Part shown: positions 51,755 through 60,287 of the stretch, piece after piece
How positions within the stretch are numbered: the stretch's first letter is position 1
Layout of the letters: each line of letters begins with the position of its first letter
Source: an uncultured Oscillospiraceae bacterium
Lineage (GTDB): Bacteria; Bacillota; Clostridia; Oscillospirales; Acutalibacteraceae
Length of the DNA: 64,000 bases
Reading direction: 5' to 3'
Assembly (NCBI GenBank): GCA_905192745.1
Contig: CAJJLZ010000001.1
Location: forward strand, 298,077 to 362,076
Translations under genes and position numbers: made by a program
The notes under the pieces: generated by a model
Databases searched by the model: none
What the model was told of the DNA's origin: nothing
Seen by the model: the letters and a program-made list of their open reading frames with translations, nothing else

Positions 51755-53347
51755 TTATATTCCAAATTCAGAAAGCTCCAACCATTTGTTGTGCTCCACC
51801 GCCCAGTTAATGTTCCAGCTGTTGGTGAACAGCAACAGATACCGGTCCCGGAAATCCTGCACCAGCCGGGTGTCGGAGGTGATGTCCAGCGCCTTGGGAT
51901 CGAACTCCTCGTTCTGTATCCAGCGGATATACTGGTACGAAAGCGGCTCCTGCCGGATATCCACCGCGTATTCGTTTTTCAGCCGGTATTCCAGCACCTC
52001 GAACTGCAGAACGCCGACCACCCCGACGATCACCTCTTCCATGCCGGTGTGGGGCTCGTGGAAAATCTGGATCGCGCCTTCCTGCGCAATCTGGGTGACG
52101 CCCTTCACAAACTGCTTGCGCTTGAGGGTGTCCACCTGCCGCACCCGGGCGAAATGCTCCGGCGCGAAGGTGGGGATGCCGCGGAACCGGAACTTGACCG
52201 ACGGGTCGCACAGGGTGTCTCCGATGGAGAAGATCCCGGGGTCGAATACGCCGATGATATCCCCGGCATAAGCTTCTTCGATAATCTCCCGCTCCTGCGC
52301 CATCAGCTGCTGGGGCTGGGAAAGCTTGATCTTCTTCCCGCCTTGGACGTGCATAACCTCCATACCCTTTTCAAACCGGCCGGAGCAGATCCGCATAAAG
52401 GCGACCCGATCCCGGTGCGCCTTGTTCATATTGGCCTGAATCTTGAATACAAAGGCGGAGAAGGGCTGCTCCACCGGATCGATTACCCCTTCCTCCGCTT
52501 CCCGCGGCAGGGGAGAGGAAGTCATGCTCAAAAATGCCTTCAGGAAGGGTTCCACCCCGAAATTGGTCAGCGCGGAGCCAAAGAATACCGGGGAAAGCGT
52601 CCCGCTTTGCACGGCTTCCAGATCAAGCTCGTCGCTCGCGCCGTCCAGCAGCTCGATATCGTCGGCGAGGGTGCGGTGATGGTCCGCGCCGATCAGCGCG
52701 TCGAGGTTTTCATCCCCGAGAGAGGCCTCGACGGTCTCCACCTCCCGCTGGCCGTTGTTCGCCACAAACGAGAGAATCTCCTCCCGCTGCCGGTCGTAAA
52801 CGCCCTTGAATTCCTTCCCCGAGCCGATCGGCCAGTTCATCGGGATGGTACGGATCCCCAGCTCCTTCTCGATTTCGTCCAGCAGATCGAAGGGGTCGCG
52901 GGCCTCCCGATCCATTTTATTGATAAAGGTGAAAATCGGGATGTGCCGCATCACGCAGACCTTGAACAGCTTGCGGGTCTGGTTTTCCACGCCCTTGCCG
53001 GCGTCGATCACCATCACGGCGGAATCCGCCGCCATCAGGGTACGGTAGGTGTCCTCCGAAAAGTCCTGGTGGCCCGGAGTGTCCAGAATATTGATGCAGT
53101 AGCCGTCGTAGTGGAACTGCATTACCGAGGAGGTGACCGAGATGCCGCGCTGCTTTTCGATCTCCATCCAGTCGGAGACGGCGTGCTTGGCGGTCTTTTT
53201 TCCCTTGACCGAGCCGGCGAGCGCGATCGCGCCTCCATACAGCAGGAGCTTTTCGGTCAGGGTGGTTTTTCCCGCGTCGGGATGGGAGATGATGGCAAAG
53301 GTGCGGCGCTTTTCAATTTCCTTGCGTAAACGGCTTAAATCCGGCAA
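51755..53347 (-). CDS. prfC: Peptide chain release factor 3
   Basis: 530 residues (E. coli RF3 has 529) from TTG 53347, 7 nt after GGAGG; upstream in-frame ATG codons have no site. Translational GTPase that removes RF1/RF2 from the ribosome. G1 SHPDAGKTTLTEKLL, G2 region QRGISVTSSVMQF, G3 DTPGHQDFSEDTYRTL, G4 NKMDREARDPFD, and the RF3-specific domain with FFGSALTNFGVEPFLKAF, PQQLMAQEREIIEEAYAGD and FHEPHTGMEEVIVGVVGVLQ. Confidence 0.97.
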   Translation of the reverse strand: MPDLSRLRKEIEKRRTFAIISHPDAGKTTLTEKLLLYGGAIALAGSVKGKKTAKHAVSDWMEIEKQRGISVTSSVMQFHYDGYCINILDTPGHQDFSEDTYRTLMAADSAVMVIDAGKGVENQTRKLFKVCVMRHIPIFTFINKMDREARDPFDLLDEIEKELGIRTIPMNWPIGSGKEFKGVYDRQREEILSFVANNGQREVETVEASLGDENLDALIGADHHRTLADDIELLDGASDELDLEAVQSGTLSPVFFGSALTNFGVEPFLKAFLSMTSSPLPREAEEGVIDPVEQPFSAFVFKIQANMNKAHRDRVAFMRICSGRFEKGMEVMHVQGGKKIKLSQPQQLMAQEREIIEEAYAGDIIGVFDPGIFSIGDTLCDPSVKFRFRGIPTFAPEHFARVRQVDTLKRKQFVKGVTQIAQEGAIQIFHEPHTGMEEVIVGVVGVLQFEVLEYRLKNEYAVDIRQEPLSYQYIRWIQNEEFDPKALDITSDTRLVQDFRDRYLLLFTNSWNINWAVEHNKWLELSEFGI

Positions 53348-53441
53348 AACGATTCCTCCAAACGGCGAGATAGGGCCGGATAAAGCAAACCGGCGCCCAA
53401 CGATTAACATTACCATTTTTTTCGCTTATACGCAACAGTTT

Positions 53442-53480
53442 TTTTGCCCCGGCTTTCCCTGAACGGAAGCCGGGGCAAAA
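53442..53480. repeat. 14-bp perfect inverted repeat at the end of the biosynthetic cluster
   Basis: Arms TTTTGCCCCGGCTT (53442-53455) and AAGCCGGGGCAAAA (53467-53480). The T tract lies on the 5' side and the A tract on the 3' side on both strands, the opposite of a normal terminator. It separates the 53.5-61.4 kb gene cluster from prfC. Confidence 0.75.
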
Positions 53481-53496
53481 TTTCCCGTTTTATTAA

Positions 53497-54489
53497 CTAA
53501 TAGTCCAGAAGCCGGGGCAGGAGCGTTTCCTCCATCCGGACGATATGGCCGATGTTTTCCCGGATCGTCGCCGTATATTTCGGCTGATGGGACGCGTTGT
53601 ACTTTACGGCCAGCATATGGGTGACGGCGGCCAGATCCGCGGCTGCGCCGAATTCCCGCAGCAGCGCTTCGTCGGAGGGGACGAGGCCATTCTCCATCAT
53701 ATAGCCCGCGCGCTCCCGCATCAGGTAGGTGCGGTCCCGCAGAAAGGAATACAGGCGGATGTCGTACCGCCCTTTTTCCTCAACGGGATAATCCGCCAGC
53801 CTTCGGGTGGCGGATAGCCCCGTAACCCATTGGGACAGGCCGTAGAATTCCGTATATCCCAGCGCGTTGATGGGGGTTGATTCCAGATAGTCCCGTATCC
53901 GGGCACGGGTCTTTTCCGCATCGAATACCGGCAAAAAATCCGGATTGGGCTTCAGGAAGTTCCATACGATCTGGTCTTGTCCGCTGTTCCTCAGCGATTC
54001 GGCCATCTGTTCCGCGGAAACCCGGACGGCACCGTATACGCCCTGAGGGGAGTATCCCAGAAGAGTGAGCGTCTGTCCGCCGTCGTCATAGCCCACCACC
54101 AGATTGTCATGGTCGAAATCGTAGGTCTGATAGGCCCGCCGGTTGGGAATGTATTTTTCATTCATCCAGCAGGTCATGGCGTATCCCCGGCGGATCATGG
54201 CGGTAAGGACACCCAGGATGGAGGAAAATGCCCGCTTGTCGTCGATCATCTCCTTCGACAGGCTGACGGTATAGTGCTTCATCACTCCCTCTGCGATATG
54301 GAAGGGATCCGCCGGCAGAAATTCGTACCGTGTGCCGTCGCTGTTCCCCAGCGTAAGGATGTAGTTGTTAAGCAGCCAGGGAAACCAGCGGTCGGGTTCC
54401 GCAAACAAAAGGCTGAGCACAAAGGCGTAGCCCGGATAGGTCCGGACCGGCGGATTCAGCGTGACCGGAAGCTGACAGGCATTACGCAT
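53497..54489 (-). CDS. Cluster protein of unknown function, member 3 of a divergent triplet (BtrH-N/C39-like pattern)
   Basis: 330 residues from ATG 54489, 8 nt after GGGAGGG; overlaps the previous gene's stop by 8 nt. No signal peptide or membrane span. N-terminal block WFPWLLNNYILTLGN matches FPYLLNDFILPA in the upstream neighbour. The middle reads MIRRGYAMTCWMNEKYIPNR followed by YDFDHDNLVVGYDDGGQTLT and LLGYSPQGVYGAVRV. The order G-x-hydrophobic strand, then H...VVGYDD, then Y, is what papain-fold BtrH-N or C39-like domains show around the active His. The N-terminal Cys of such enzymes is not clearly present, so it may be a non-catalytic or alternative enzyme. The C-terminal half is helical (about 180-330). 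Last gene of the cluster. Confidence 0.75.
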   Translation of the reverse strand: MRNACQLPVTLNPPVRTYPGYAFVLSLLFAEPDRWFPWLLNNYILTLGNSDGTRYEFLPADPFHIAEGVMKHYTVSLSKEMIDDKRAFSSILGVLTAMIRRGYAMTCWMNEKYIPNRRAYQTYDFDHDNLVVGYDDGGQTLTLLGYSPQGVYGAVRVSAEQMAESLRNSGQDQIVWNFLKPNPDFLPVFDAEKTRARIRDYLESTPINALGYTEFYGLSQWVTGLSATRRLADYPVEEKGRYDIRLYSFLRDRTYLMRERAGYMMENGLVPSDEALLREFGAAADLAAVTHMLAVKYNASHQPKYTATIRENIGHIVRMEETLLPRLLDY

Positions 54490-55522
54490 TTTCCGTTCCC
54501 TCCCGTATCTCCGCGCGCTCCAACTCCGCGAAAAAGAGCTGTTCCTCGCGGCGCAGATGAATGGCCTTTTTCTCCATTTCCTCCAGCAGGGAAAGCGTCT
54601 GAGTCCGCCGATAGTCGACAGCCAGCGAGTAGAATTCACCGACCGGCTGCCGCCCGGTATCCGAACAGGCCGTCGCCAGCGCGGCGATATCGTCCGCCAG
54701 ACGGCGGATTTTCGAAAACCGCGCCGGGAATTCCGGCTCCAGTATGCCCTTTTCCGCCAGATAGGACAGACGGGCGCCCATAAGGACCGTATGCTCCCGC
54801 AGGGTCAGGGCGGAGCCGGTGGGAACCGCCGTTCTCTGTTTTCTGGCCGAGACGATTTGGTCGATAAAAACGGATAGGGCGGCCAGTCCATAAACATAGC
54901 CGGCCGGCTGACCCGCCGGCCCGTCGGGGTCGGCATACGCCCGAATCTGCCGAAAGAACGCCGCGGCGTCGAATGTCGGAGAGGGAGTCGTCCGGTTTGG
55001 CCGCAGACAATGAATAATCAGGCCGGGGGAGGAACCGTCGGTTGCCCGCAGAAATTCCGCCAAAGAAAGGAGACTCTGCGTATAACGGCCCTTTTTGGTG
55101 TAACCGCACAAGGAAATCTGCTCCCGCTCCGTGTCCATGCCGTTAATCAGAAAGCCGCCGACCGCGTGTTCCCGGTGATAGCGGTTGGAAAAACGGCAGT
55201 GGAATTCGTCCAGATTCATCAGGCAGTACCGTCCGTGCCGAAGCATGGCGAGCAGGAAATCAAGGAGCGCCTCCGGCTCCTCCAGCATATCCCGCGGGAA
55301 TACGCCGCATTCATAGGACATCGCGCCGTGGCCGATGTACATCCAGTCGTACGCCGCGTTGCACAATCCCCCCCGCTCCGTGTCGGCCGCCGGCAGGATG
55401 AAGTCGTTCAGCAGATAAGGAAAATTCCGCTCCTTATCCAATAGCAGAATGCTCAGGGGATGGGCATAACTGGGAAGCTGATGGAGCAGGGGATCATCGG
55501 CAATGGGATGAATACTGTTCAC
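54482..55522 (-). CDS. Cluster protein of unknown function, member 2 of a divergent triplet
   Basis: 346 residues from GTG 55522, 7 nt after GGAGG. Cytosolic. Alignable by eye with its neighbours: NFPYLLNDFILPA near the N-terminus, MLRHGRYCLMNLDEFHCRFS, then REHAVGGFLINGMDTEREQI and SLCGYTKKGRYTQSLLSLAE. As in member 3 the pattern suggests a degenerate papain-like beta-sheet with a His (REHAVGG), followed by a helical half with Arg/Gln-rich helices (YRRTQTLSLLEEMEKKAIHL). Separated from member 1 by 109 bp without a terminator. Confidence 0.75.
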   Translation of the reverse strand: MNSIHPIADDPLLHQLPSYAHPLSILLLDKERNFPYLLNDFILPAADTERGGLCNAAYDWMYIGHGAMSYECGVFPRDMLEEPEALLDFLLAMLRHGRYCLMNLDEFHCRFSNRYHREHAVGGFLINGMDTEREQISLCGYTKKGRYTQSLLSLAEFLRATDGSSPGLIIHCLRPNRTTPSPTFDAAAFFRQIRAYADPDGPAGQPAGYVYGLAALSVFIDQIVSARKQRTAVPTGSALTLREHTVLMGARLSYLAEKGILEPEFPARFSKIRRLADDIAALATACSDTGRQPVGEFYSLAVDYRRTQTLSLLEEMEKKAIHLRREEQLFFAELERAEIREGTENA

Positions 55523-55631
55523 AAAGAATCCTCCATTCTACATATACAGGTATACAGGCGGTGTCATTCCCCACGGAATAAAGGCGAAAAGCGGCTCCGG
55601 AACAGACAGGCCGCCCGGAATCGCCCGGCGA

Positions 55632-56699
55632 TCATTGGGAGCGTTCCCGCGCCCGATATTCCGAAGCGTTGCGGTGGAACCGCTGCAGCGCCTGCCTTTC
55701 TTTGGAAAAGGCGGAAAACAGCTCGGATACCATCTGCTGCAAAATCCGTTTGTCCGCCGTCTGTTCATATTTCAGCCCCAGACAGTACCATATCTGGAAT
55801 TGCTCGCAGCAGCTTTGATAGTCCCGGATTTCAGCGCCGACGCAGGAATCGGGAAGAGCCCATGTTTTCTGGACGTATTTCATGGAAAGCAGCAGCAGCT
55901 TCCGGTGCTCGTGCATGGTTTTCAAAACCATCGTAATCCCGCTGAAGCAATCGGCAAAAGGCTTTCCCTGGATTTCCCAGAGCAGGATTTGTTCCAGCGC
56001 CTTCATACAGCCGGATCCGGTATAATACACGGGGGCGTCGTAGGTGGACAGATAATCCCCGATAATCGATACGGAGGACAGGGTGCCGCAAAACTCCTTG
56101 TAGATTTTATCCATCGCCATATAGACGCAGGAATCCGTAGGATAATCGCTTCGCAGGGAATACGTTGTCATCAGCCCCTGATAATGGACGGCCATGTGCT
56201 GTTCTCTCGGCGGGTCGGCCTTCAAACAGTTCAGAACCAATGGAAAGGTGGATTCCATATACGCGTAGGGAATCCATACCGGGCAAAACTTACGGTTTCT
56301 CAATACCGGCGCAAGCAGGGCCCGTTGTTCGTCGTCATAGCCGTAAAAGAGCAGTTCGTGAAAGCGGGGCTCACCCCGGCCGAGGGACCAGTCCGAATAC
56401 AGGCTCACATAACGTCCTTCCTCTATCTGTTCTTTCACGGCGCCGACAATGGTTTCGGGGGTGAAACACTGATAATCCAGTTGCCGGGAATGCAGAATAT
56501 CATCATAATACATGGGACGGTGCAGGTCGGATGTTTCCCCGAAATGGGCGCAGAAGCAGGGATCGATATACAGGCGGAAATGGGAAGCCAGCCAGTCCTC
56601 CGCCAAGGGAGAGGTCTGGATGATAGCCAGCTTTTCGAAGGTCCAGCACTCGGTAACGATCGCCGCGTTTTCGAGGACGATCGGCAGCGTCTTTTTCAT
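55632..56699 (-). CDS. Cluster protein of unknown function, member 1 of a divergent triplet
   Basis: 355 residues; ATG 56699 is 8 nt after GGAGG. Cytosolic, Cys- and Tyr-rich. LAEDWLASHFRLYIDPCFC corresponds to the FPYLLN block of the neighbours; QIEEGRYVSLYSDWSLGRGE and RFHELLFYGYDDEQRALLAP correspond to the G-strand and H...GYDD blocks. The C-terminal half carries YTGSGCMKALEQILLW and SFKYVQ-like helices (LLLSMKYVQKTWALPDSC). It is the most divergent copy. Shared order with members 2 and 3 shows descent from a tandem duplication; function unknown. Confidence 0.75.
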   Translation of the reverse strand: MKKTLPIVLENAAIVTECWTFEKLAIIQTSPLAEDWLASHFRLYIDPCFCAHFGETSDLHRPMYYDDILHSRQLDYQCFTPETIVGAVKEQIEEGRYVSLYSDWSLGRGEPRFHELLFYGYDDEQRALLAPVLRNRKFCPVWIPYAYMESTFPLVLNCLKADPPREQHMAVHYQGLMTTYSLRSDYPTDSCVYMAMDKIYKEFCGTLSSVSIIGDYLSTYDAPVYYTGSGCMKALEQILLWEIQGKPFADCFSGITMVLKTMHEHRKLLLLSMKYVQKTWALPDSCVGAEIRDYQSCCEQFQIWYCLGLKYEQTADKRILQQMVSELFSAFSKERQALQRFHRNASEYRARERSQ

Positions 56700-56764
56700 T
56701 GAAAATTCCTCCATTCAGAATCGCAAAACGATTTTCGGCGGTTCAGCGGGATTGAAAAAACGGA

Positions 56765-57124
56765 TCATTCCTCCCCGTCCGCCGCGTCCTCTCCGTTTTC
56801 CCGGCCGGGGACGGCGTCCTCAGCGGTCGTATCGGAAGGGGGATCGGGCTCGAAATAGGTCCGCAGCATGCCGCAAAGCGTCCCGATGGTTTCCGAGTTT
56901 GATGCAAGCAGGTCGTCGTCCCGAATCTCAATTGAAAGCCGATCCTCAGCCGCGACGATAAACTGAATAAAGCGGAGGGAATCCATTCCTTTGTCCGTCA
57001 GGTCCGCGTCCTCCGGCAGGGCGGCCAGCTCCTCCGGGAAAATTTCCAATACCTCCGCCAGAATCTCCAGCACGGTGGAAAGAGTGGGGAACGCCGCTTC
57101 TTTCTCCGCAATCAATGAATGCAT
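56765..57124 (-). CDS. Free-standing acyl/peptidyl carrier protein with acidic tail
   Basis: 119 residues; ATG 57124, 7 nt after AAAGGAGA. Carrier-protein four-helix pattern: VLEILAEVLEIFPEELAAL, then DLTDKGMDSLRFIQFIV with the phosphopantetheine Ser49 in DSL. FVAAEDRLSIEIRDDDL and the helix following match helices II-III. From about residue 92 the protein continues with ~28 residues rich in Asp, Glu, Pro and Gly that ordinary ACPs lack. Too specialised and too far from fatty acid genes to be the housekeeping AcpP. Expected to carry a substrate for the cluster enzymes after modification by a phosphopantetheinyl transferase encoded elsewhere. Confidence 0.9.
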   Translation of the reverse strand: MHSLIAEKEAAFPTLSTVLEILAEVLEIFPEELAALPEDADLTDKGMDSLRFIQFIVAAEDRLSIEIRDDDLLASNSETIGTLCGMLRTYFEPDPPSDTTAEDAVPGRENGEDAADGEE

Positions 57125-57172
57125 ATCGTTGTCTCCTTTCCCAAAAATACGGCCTGTCCGCCGCGTTGAAGG

Positions 57173-58507
57173 TCAGCTCTTCTTTCGTATCACCTTTCCG
57201 GATGCGTTTCTGGGGATTTCCGTCACCAGCTCCAGCACGTCCGGAAGCTGGAATCCGGGAAGCCTTGCTTTGCATACCGCGTATATTTCCGGCTTGGACA
57301 GGGAGGAGACCACATGAAGATGAATCCGTTCCCCCACCGCCGGATCCCGCGCGCCGAAGGCCAGCACGTCGGCGATCCGCCCGTCCTGCTTCAGAGCGTT
57401 TTCGATTTCCTGCGGATAGATATTCATCCCCGACCGGATAATCAGATTGTCCCGGCGGCATTTGATGAAGAGCTGTCCCTGTTCGTCCATTTCCGCGATA
57501 TCTCCCGTATGCAGCCAGCCGTCCGCAATCGCCTTTTCGGTGGCCGCCCTGTTGCGGTAATAGCCCTTCATCACGCTGTCCCCGGCCACCTGCAGTTCGC
57601 CGTTCACAATCCGTACCCGGAGAGAGGGAAGGGGAAACCCGACCGACAGCGGATAGTCGTCGAATCGTTCGGGGGGGAGACGGCTGACCCGCGGGCTGGC
57701 CTCCGTCAGGCCGTATACATGGTAAATCTGCGCGTCGGGAAAGGCCCTTCGCATCTGTTCCGCCGCGAGCGGGGTCATGCACTCGCCGCTTACCGCCATC
57801 ACGCGCAGCGGCGGGGACTCCCGCTGCCTCAGCGCCATGGCCGACAGATGGTAAAACAGCGTGGGCGTGCCGCACAGCACGGTGACGTTCTGCTCCCGGA
57901 TCCGGCGAAGCAGCATCGTCGGATTGAATCCGCCGGATGCAAACGAAATCGTGAGTCCCTTCACCAGAGAGATCAGAAACTCCCCCGTGAGCACGGCGCA
58001 GTGATACAGGGGCCGGGCAATCAGAATATGGTCCCTGTGGTGAATATGGAAATATCCCGCGATATCCCGGAGATTGGCGAGCAGATTCTTTTCGGTAATC
58101 ATGGCTCCCTTCGGCGTCCCCGTGGTGCCGGAGGTACACATAATCAGGGCAACGTCGGATAAATCCTCGGTTTCCGGGAAAGCCGGACCCAGTGGTTCGA
58201 TTCCGCCGTCTGTAAGCGCGTGGGACAGACGGACAGCCTCGGTGATTTTCCGGGTGTGCGTTTCGCCATACCGGAAGGACAGCGGTACCGCCGTCTTTCC
58301 GGCATACAGACAGGCCAGAAGGGCCCGGGCGGCGTTCAGCTCGGAACGGCATAAAATGCCGTATTTGGCTTCCCCGCGTTCCTTCAGCCGCTTTCCCAGC
58401 GTTTCCGCTTCGTTCAGCAGCTCGCGGTAGGAGATGCGCCGTTCCTCGTCGCCGATTGTCTGCGCGGGCGCGGCCAGCATCCGTTCCCGTATGTATTCAT
58501 ACAGCAT
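57173..58507 (-). CDS. Stand-alone adenylation enzyme (acyl/amino acid-activating, AMP-forming)
   Basis: 444 residues; ATG 58507, 9 nt after GGAGG, inside the end of the carrier protein gene (11-bp overlap). ANL-superfamily motifs are complete: P-loop TSGTTGTPKG (125-134), YGLTEASPRVSRL (A5), LHTGDIAEMDEQGQLF (A7), RRDNLIIRSGMNIYPQEIEN (A8 hinge) and the catalytic Lys438 in NASGKVIRKK. It is shorter than usual (about 500). It should activate a carboxylic or amino acid with ATP and load a carrier protein; the flanking carrier genes are the likely acceptors. The Asp-235-type residue of alpha-amino acid A domains is not evident, so an aryl, fatty or beta-amino acid is possible. Substrate cannot be read. 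Confidence 0.93.
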   Translation of the reverse strand: MLYEYIRERMLAAPAQTIGDEERRISYRELLNEAETLGKRLKERGEAKYGILCRSELNAARALLACLYAGKTAVPLSFRYGETHTRKITEAVRLSHALTDGGIEPLGPAFPETEDLSDVALIMCTSGTTGTPKGAMITEKNLLANLRDIAGYFHIHHRDHILIARPLYHCAVLTGEFLISLVKGLTISFASGGFNPTMLLRRIREQNVTVLCGTPTLFYHLSAMALRQRESPPLRVMAVSGECMTPLAAEQMRRAFPDAQIYHVYGLTEASPRVSRLPPERFDDYPLSVGFPLPSLRVRIVNGELQVAGDSVMKGYYRNRAATEKAIADGWLHTGDIAEMDEQGQLFIKCRRDNLIIRSGMNIYPQEIENALKQDGRIADVLAFGARDPAVGERIHLHVVSSLSKPEIYAVCKARLPGFQLPDVLELVTEIPRNASGKVIRKKS

Positions 58508-58772
58508 CGTCCGCCGCCTCCCGTAGCCCCCGTCCTTCCCGTGTCGCCTCATATTTCCCGGCCAGCCGGTAAACGTCCCCCACGGTTACCAGCTCCGCCG
58601 GATCCAGGTCGCTTTCCTCCAGTTGAACGGCGAGAGCCTCCTCCAGCGCCACCATCAGTTCCACAAGACGCAGGCTGTCCAGCCCCAGCTCTTCCTTCAG
58701 CGTCATGGCCGGCATGGGGGCTTCTTCCAGAAAACACAGTTCCATCAAAATGCGGTCAACTTCCTTTTTCAT
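58497..58772 (-). CDS. Second free-standing carrier protein
   Basis: 91 residues; ATG overlaps the previous gene's stop by 4 nt, GGAGG upstream. Helix I VDRILMELCFLEEAPMP, then LKEELGLDSLRLVELMVALE with the phosphopantetheine Ser33 in DSL, and LEESDLDPAELVTVGDVYRL as helices II-III. Directly upstream of, and overlapping, the adenylation gene, like dltC-dltA or NRPS loading pairs. Confidence 0.9.
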   Translation of the reverse strand: MKKEVDRILMELCFLEEAPMPAMTLKEELGLDSLRLVELMVALEEALAVQLEESDLDPAELVTVGDVYRLAGKYEATREGRGLREAADDAV

Positions 58773-59596
58773 CGCTTTTCCTCCAGCCTTTCCATCAGAA
58801 TTTTCATCATTTGCGCGTCCCGGCGCTGAAGCTCATCCAACAGCGCTTCCGGCGCGTTTCCGGGCGCGCTTTTTCGTAGATTCCAGTATTCCGTTTTCAT
58901 ATAGTATTGTTCAATCAGGGGCATCGTCCGCCCGATAAAATCCGTATCGACGTATTGTCCGTAGTAGGCCTGCATCCGGTACCGCATGATTTTATACACG
59001 CCGAGCAGATCCCGCAGCCTTTCGGCCGCCCCGCCCCTTTCCCATTCCGCTTCCGCAAGGGAAAAAGGCTTCGTCTGTTCCGGCCGGAACCGGCGATTGT
59101 CCCATAGCCGCGTTTTCACCCGGCCGTCCACATCCCCCCGCACGGACAGGTGAAGCGAATCGCCGGTGAGGATGTCGCCAAACGCGTCGTCGCCGAGGGG
59201 AACGACGGCTTCGGGAATATCATTATACAACAGAAACCCGTCGCCGCAAGATACCGCCCGAACATAATGATCCTCCCGGAATCCCCGCGCGTGGAGAACG
59301 GATTTCGTACATTCCGGCGTTACCCGTACAAGGACGGCGTCCTTCCCGCTGTGCCGAACCTGTTCCCGCAGGGTATCCGCGCTTTGTCCTTTCTGCAGAG
59401 TGAGGGAGATCAGTCCCAACGCCTTCAGCTCCTCCTGAATGCGCGGTACGAGATAAAACCGGTACGGCTTTTCTCCCCGGACAACGAGGGAAAAGAACAG
59501 TTCCCGCAAGGGCACGGCGCTGTTGTGATACAGCGGCCGGATATCGTTCCGCCTTTCCCGGAGGATGGCCAGCACCTGATTCTCCACGCAGGACAT
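58769..59596 (-). CDS. Papain-fold / BtrH-N-like protein with candidate Cys-His-Asp site
   Basis: 275 residues if started at ATG 59596 (9 nt after GAAGGG); ATG 59605 would add three residues. The N-terminus reads MSCVENQVLAILRERRND, placing Cys3 at the head of a helix as in C39 peptidases and BtrH. After two strands there is REDHYVRAVSCGDGFLLYND with His110 and Asn125/Asp126 at the spacing of a papain-type catalytic set. BtrH in butirosin synthesis moves an acyl group from a carrier protein to an amine, and closthioamide CtaG forms amide bonds with a similar fold. By analogy this is the transfer or release enzyme of the cluster (inference). The C-terminal ~120 residues are helical. Confidence 0.8.
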   Translation of the reverse strand: MSCVENQVLAILRERRNDIRPLYHNSAVPLRELFFSLVVRGEKPYRFYLVPRIQEELKALGLISLTLQKGQSADTLREQVRHSGKDAVLVRVTPECTKSVLHARGFREDHYVRAVSCGDGFLLYNDIPEAVVPLGDDAFGDILTGDSLHLSVRGDVDGRVKTRLWDNRRFRPEQTKPFSLAEAEWERGGAAERLRDLLGVYKIMRYRMQAYYGQYVDTDFIGRTMPLIEQYYMKTEYWNLRKSAPGNAPEALLDELQRRDAQMMKILMERLEEKR

Positions 59597-59609
59597 TCCA
59601 TACATCCCT

Positions 59610-60287
59610 TCAAACACAGCGATCCACCTCGCTCCGGATACGCCGGAAGCATTGCTCTTCGTCCTCCGCGGCGGTGGAGAACAGAATGCCGTCGTTTTCC
59701 GCGGAGATCGCGAGATATTCCGCCCGCAGCCGGTGCTGCAGGGGGATGTCGATATACCGGTCCCGTTCTTCCGCTCTGGCCCGCACCCGGCGGACGGCGG
59801 TTTCCACGTCCACATCCAGGAAAAAAGCGAGATCGGGCTTGGGGATAAACCGGGCAACTTCATAGATCCAGGCGTCCTGCGCGTATCCCCGGGCCCGCAG
59901 ATTGGCCAGGCAGGAGTAGAAATACCGGTCGCTGATAACAACCGCCCCCTCCTCCAGCTTCCGGGCGATCACCCGGTTGGAGTGCTGCACTCTGTCCGAG
60001 GCGCACAGCAGAGAGAGCGCGCGGTAATCAAAATCCCCATGCTCCGGCGTGTCCATGTAATTCCGGAAGATTTCCGATTCCCGGACGAAATCGGTCGGCT
60101 GTCTGGTCAGAAACACCGGTAGTCCCCGGTTTTCCAGATACCGGACCAAACGGCGTATCTGCGTGGTTTTACCGCAGCCGTCCAGACCGCAGAAGGTAAT
60201 CAGCTTTCCCGCGCCCGGATTCCGGAACATTTCCAGCTCCCGCTTTTCCCGTCTATTTTCCATTTCTCTGTTCATTCCGCTCTTCAT
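59610..60287 (-). CDS. Thymidylate-kinase-like P-loop kinase
   Basis: 225 residues; ATG 60287, 8 nt after GGAGGGA, overlapping the upstream gene by 35 bp. P-loop GLDGCGKTT (34-42), TRQPTDFVRESEIFRNYM as the DR(Y)-type lid precursor, SDRYFYSCLANLRARGY with the DRY-like motif, and DLAFFLDVDVETAVRRVRAR. It follows dTMP kinase in layout, but the TR(E/Q)P motif is slightly changed and it is embedded in a biosynthetic operon, so a nucleoside-monophosphate or other small-molecule phosphorylation step in the pathway is as likely as housekeeping. A basic N-terminal extension of about 25 residues precedes the core. Confidence 0.85.
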   Translation of the reverse strand: MKSGMNREMENRREKRELEMFRNPGAGKLITFCGLDGCGKTTQIRRLVRYLENRGLPVFLTRQPTDFVRESEIFRNYMDTPEHGDFDYRALSLLCASDRVQHSNRVIARKLEEGAVVISDRYFYSCLANLRARGYAQDAWIYEVARFIPKPDLAFFLDVDVETAVRRVRARAEERDRYIDIPLQHRLRAEYLAISAENDGILFSTAAEDEEQCFRRIRSEVDRCV

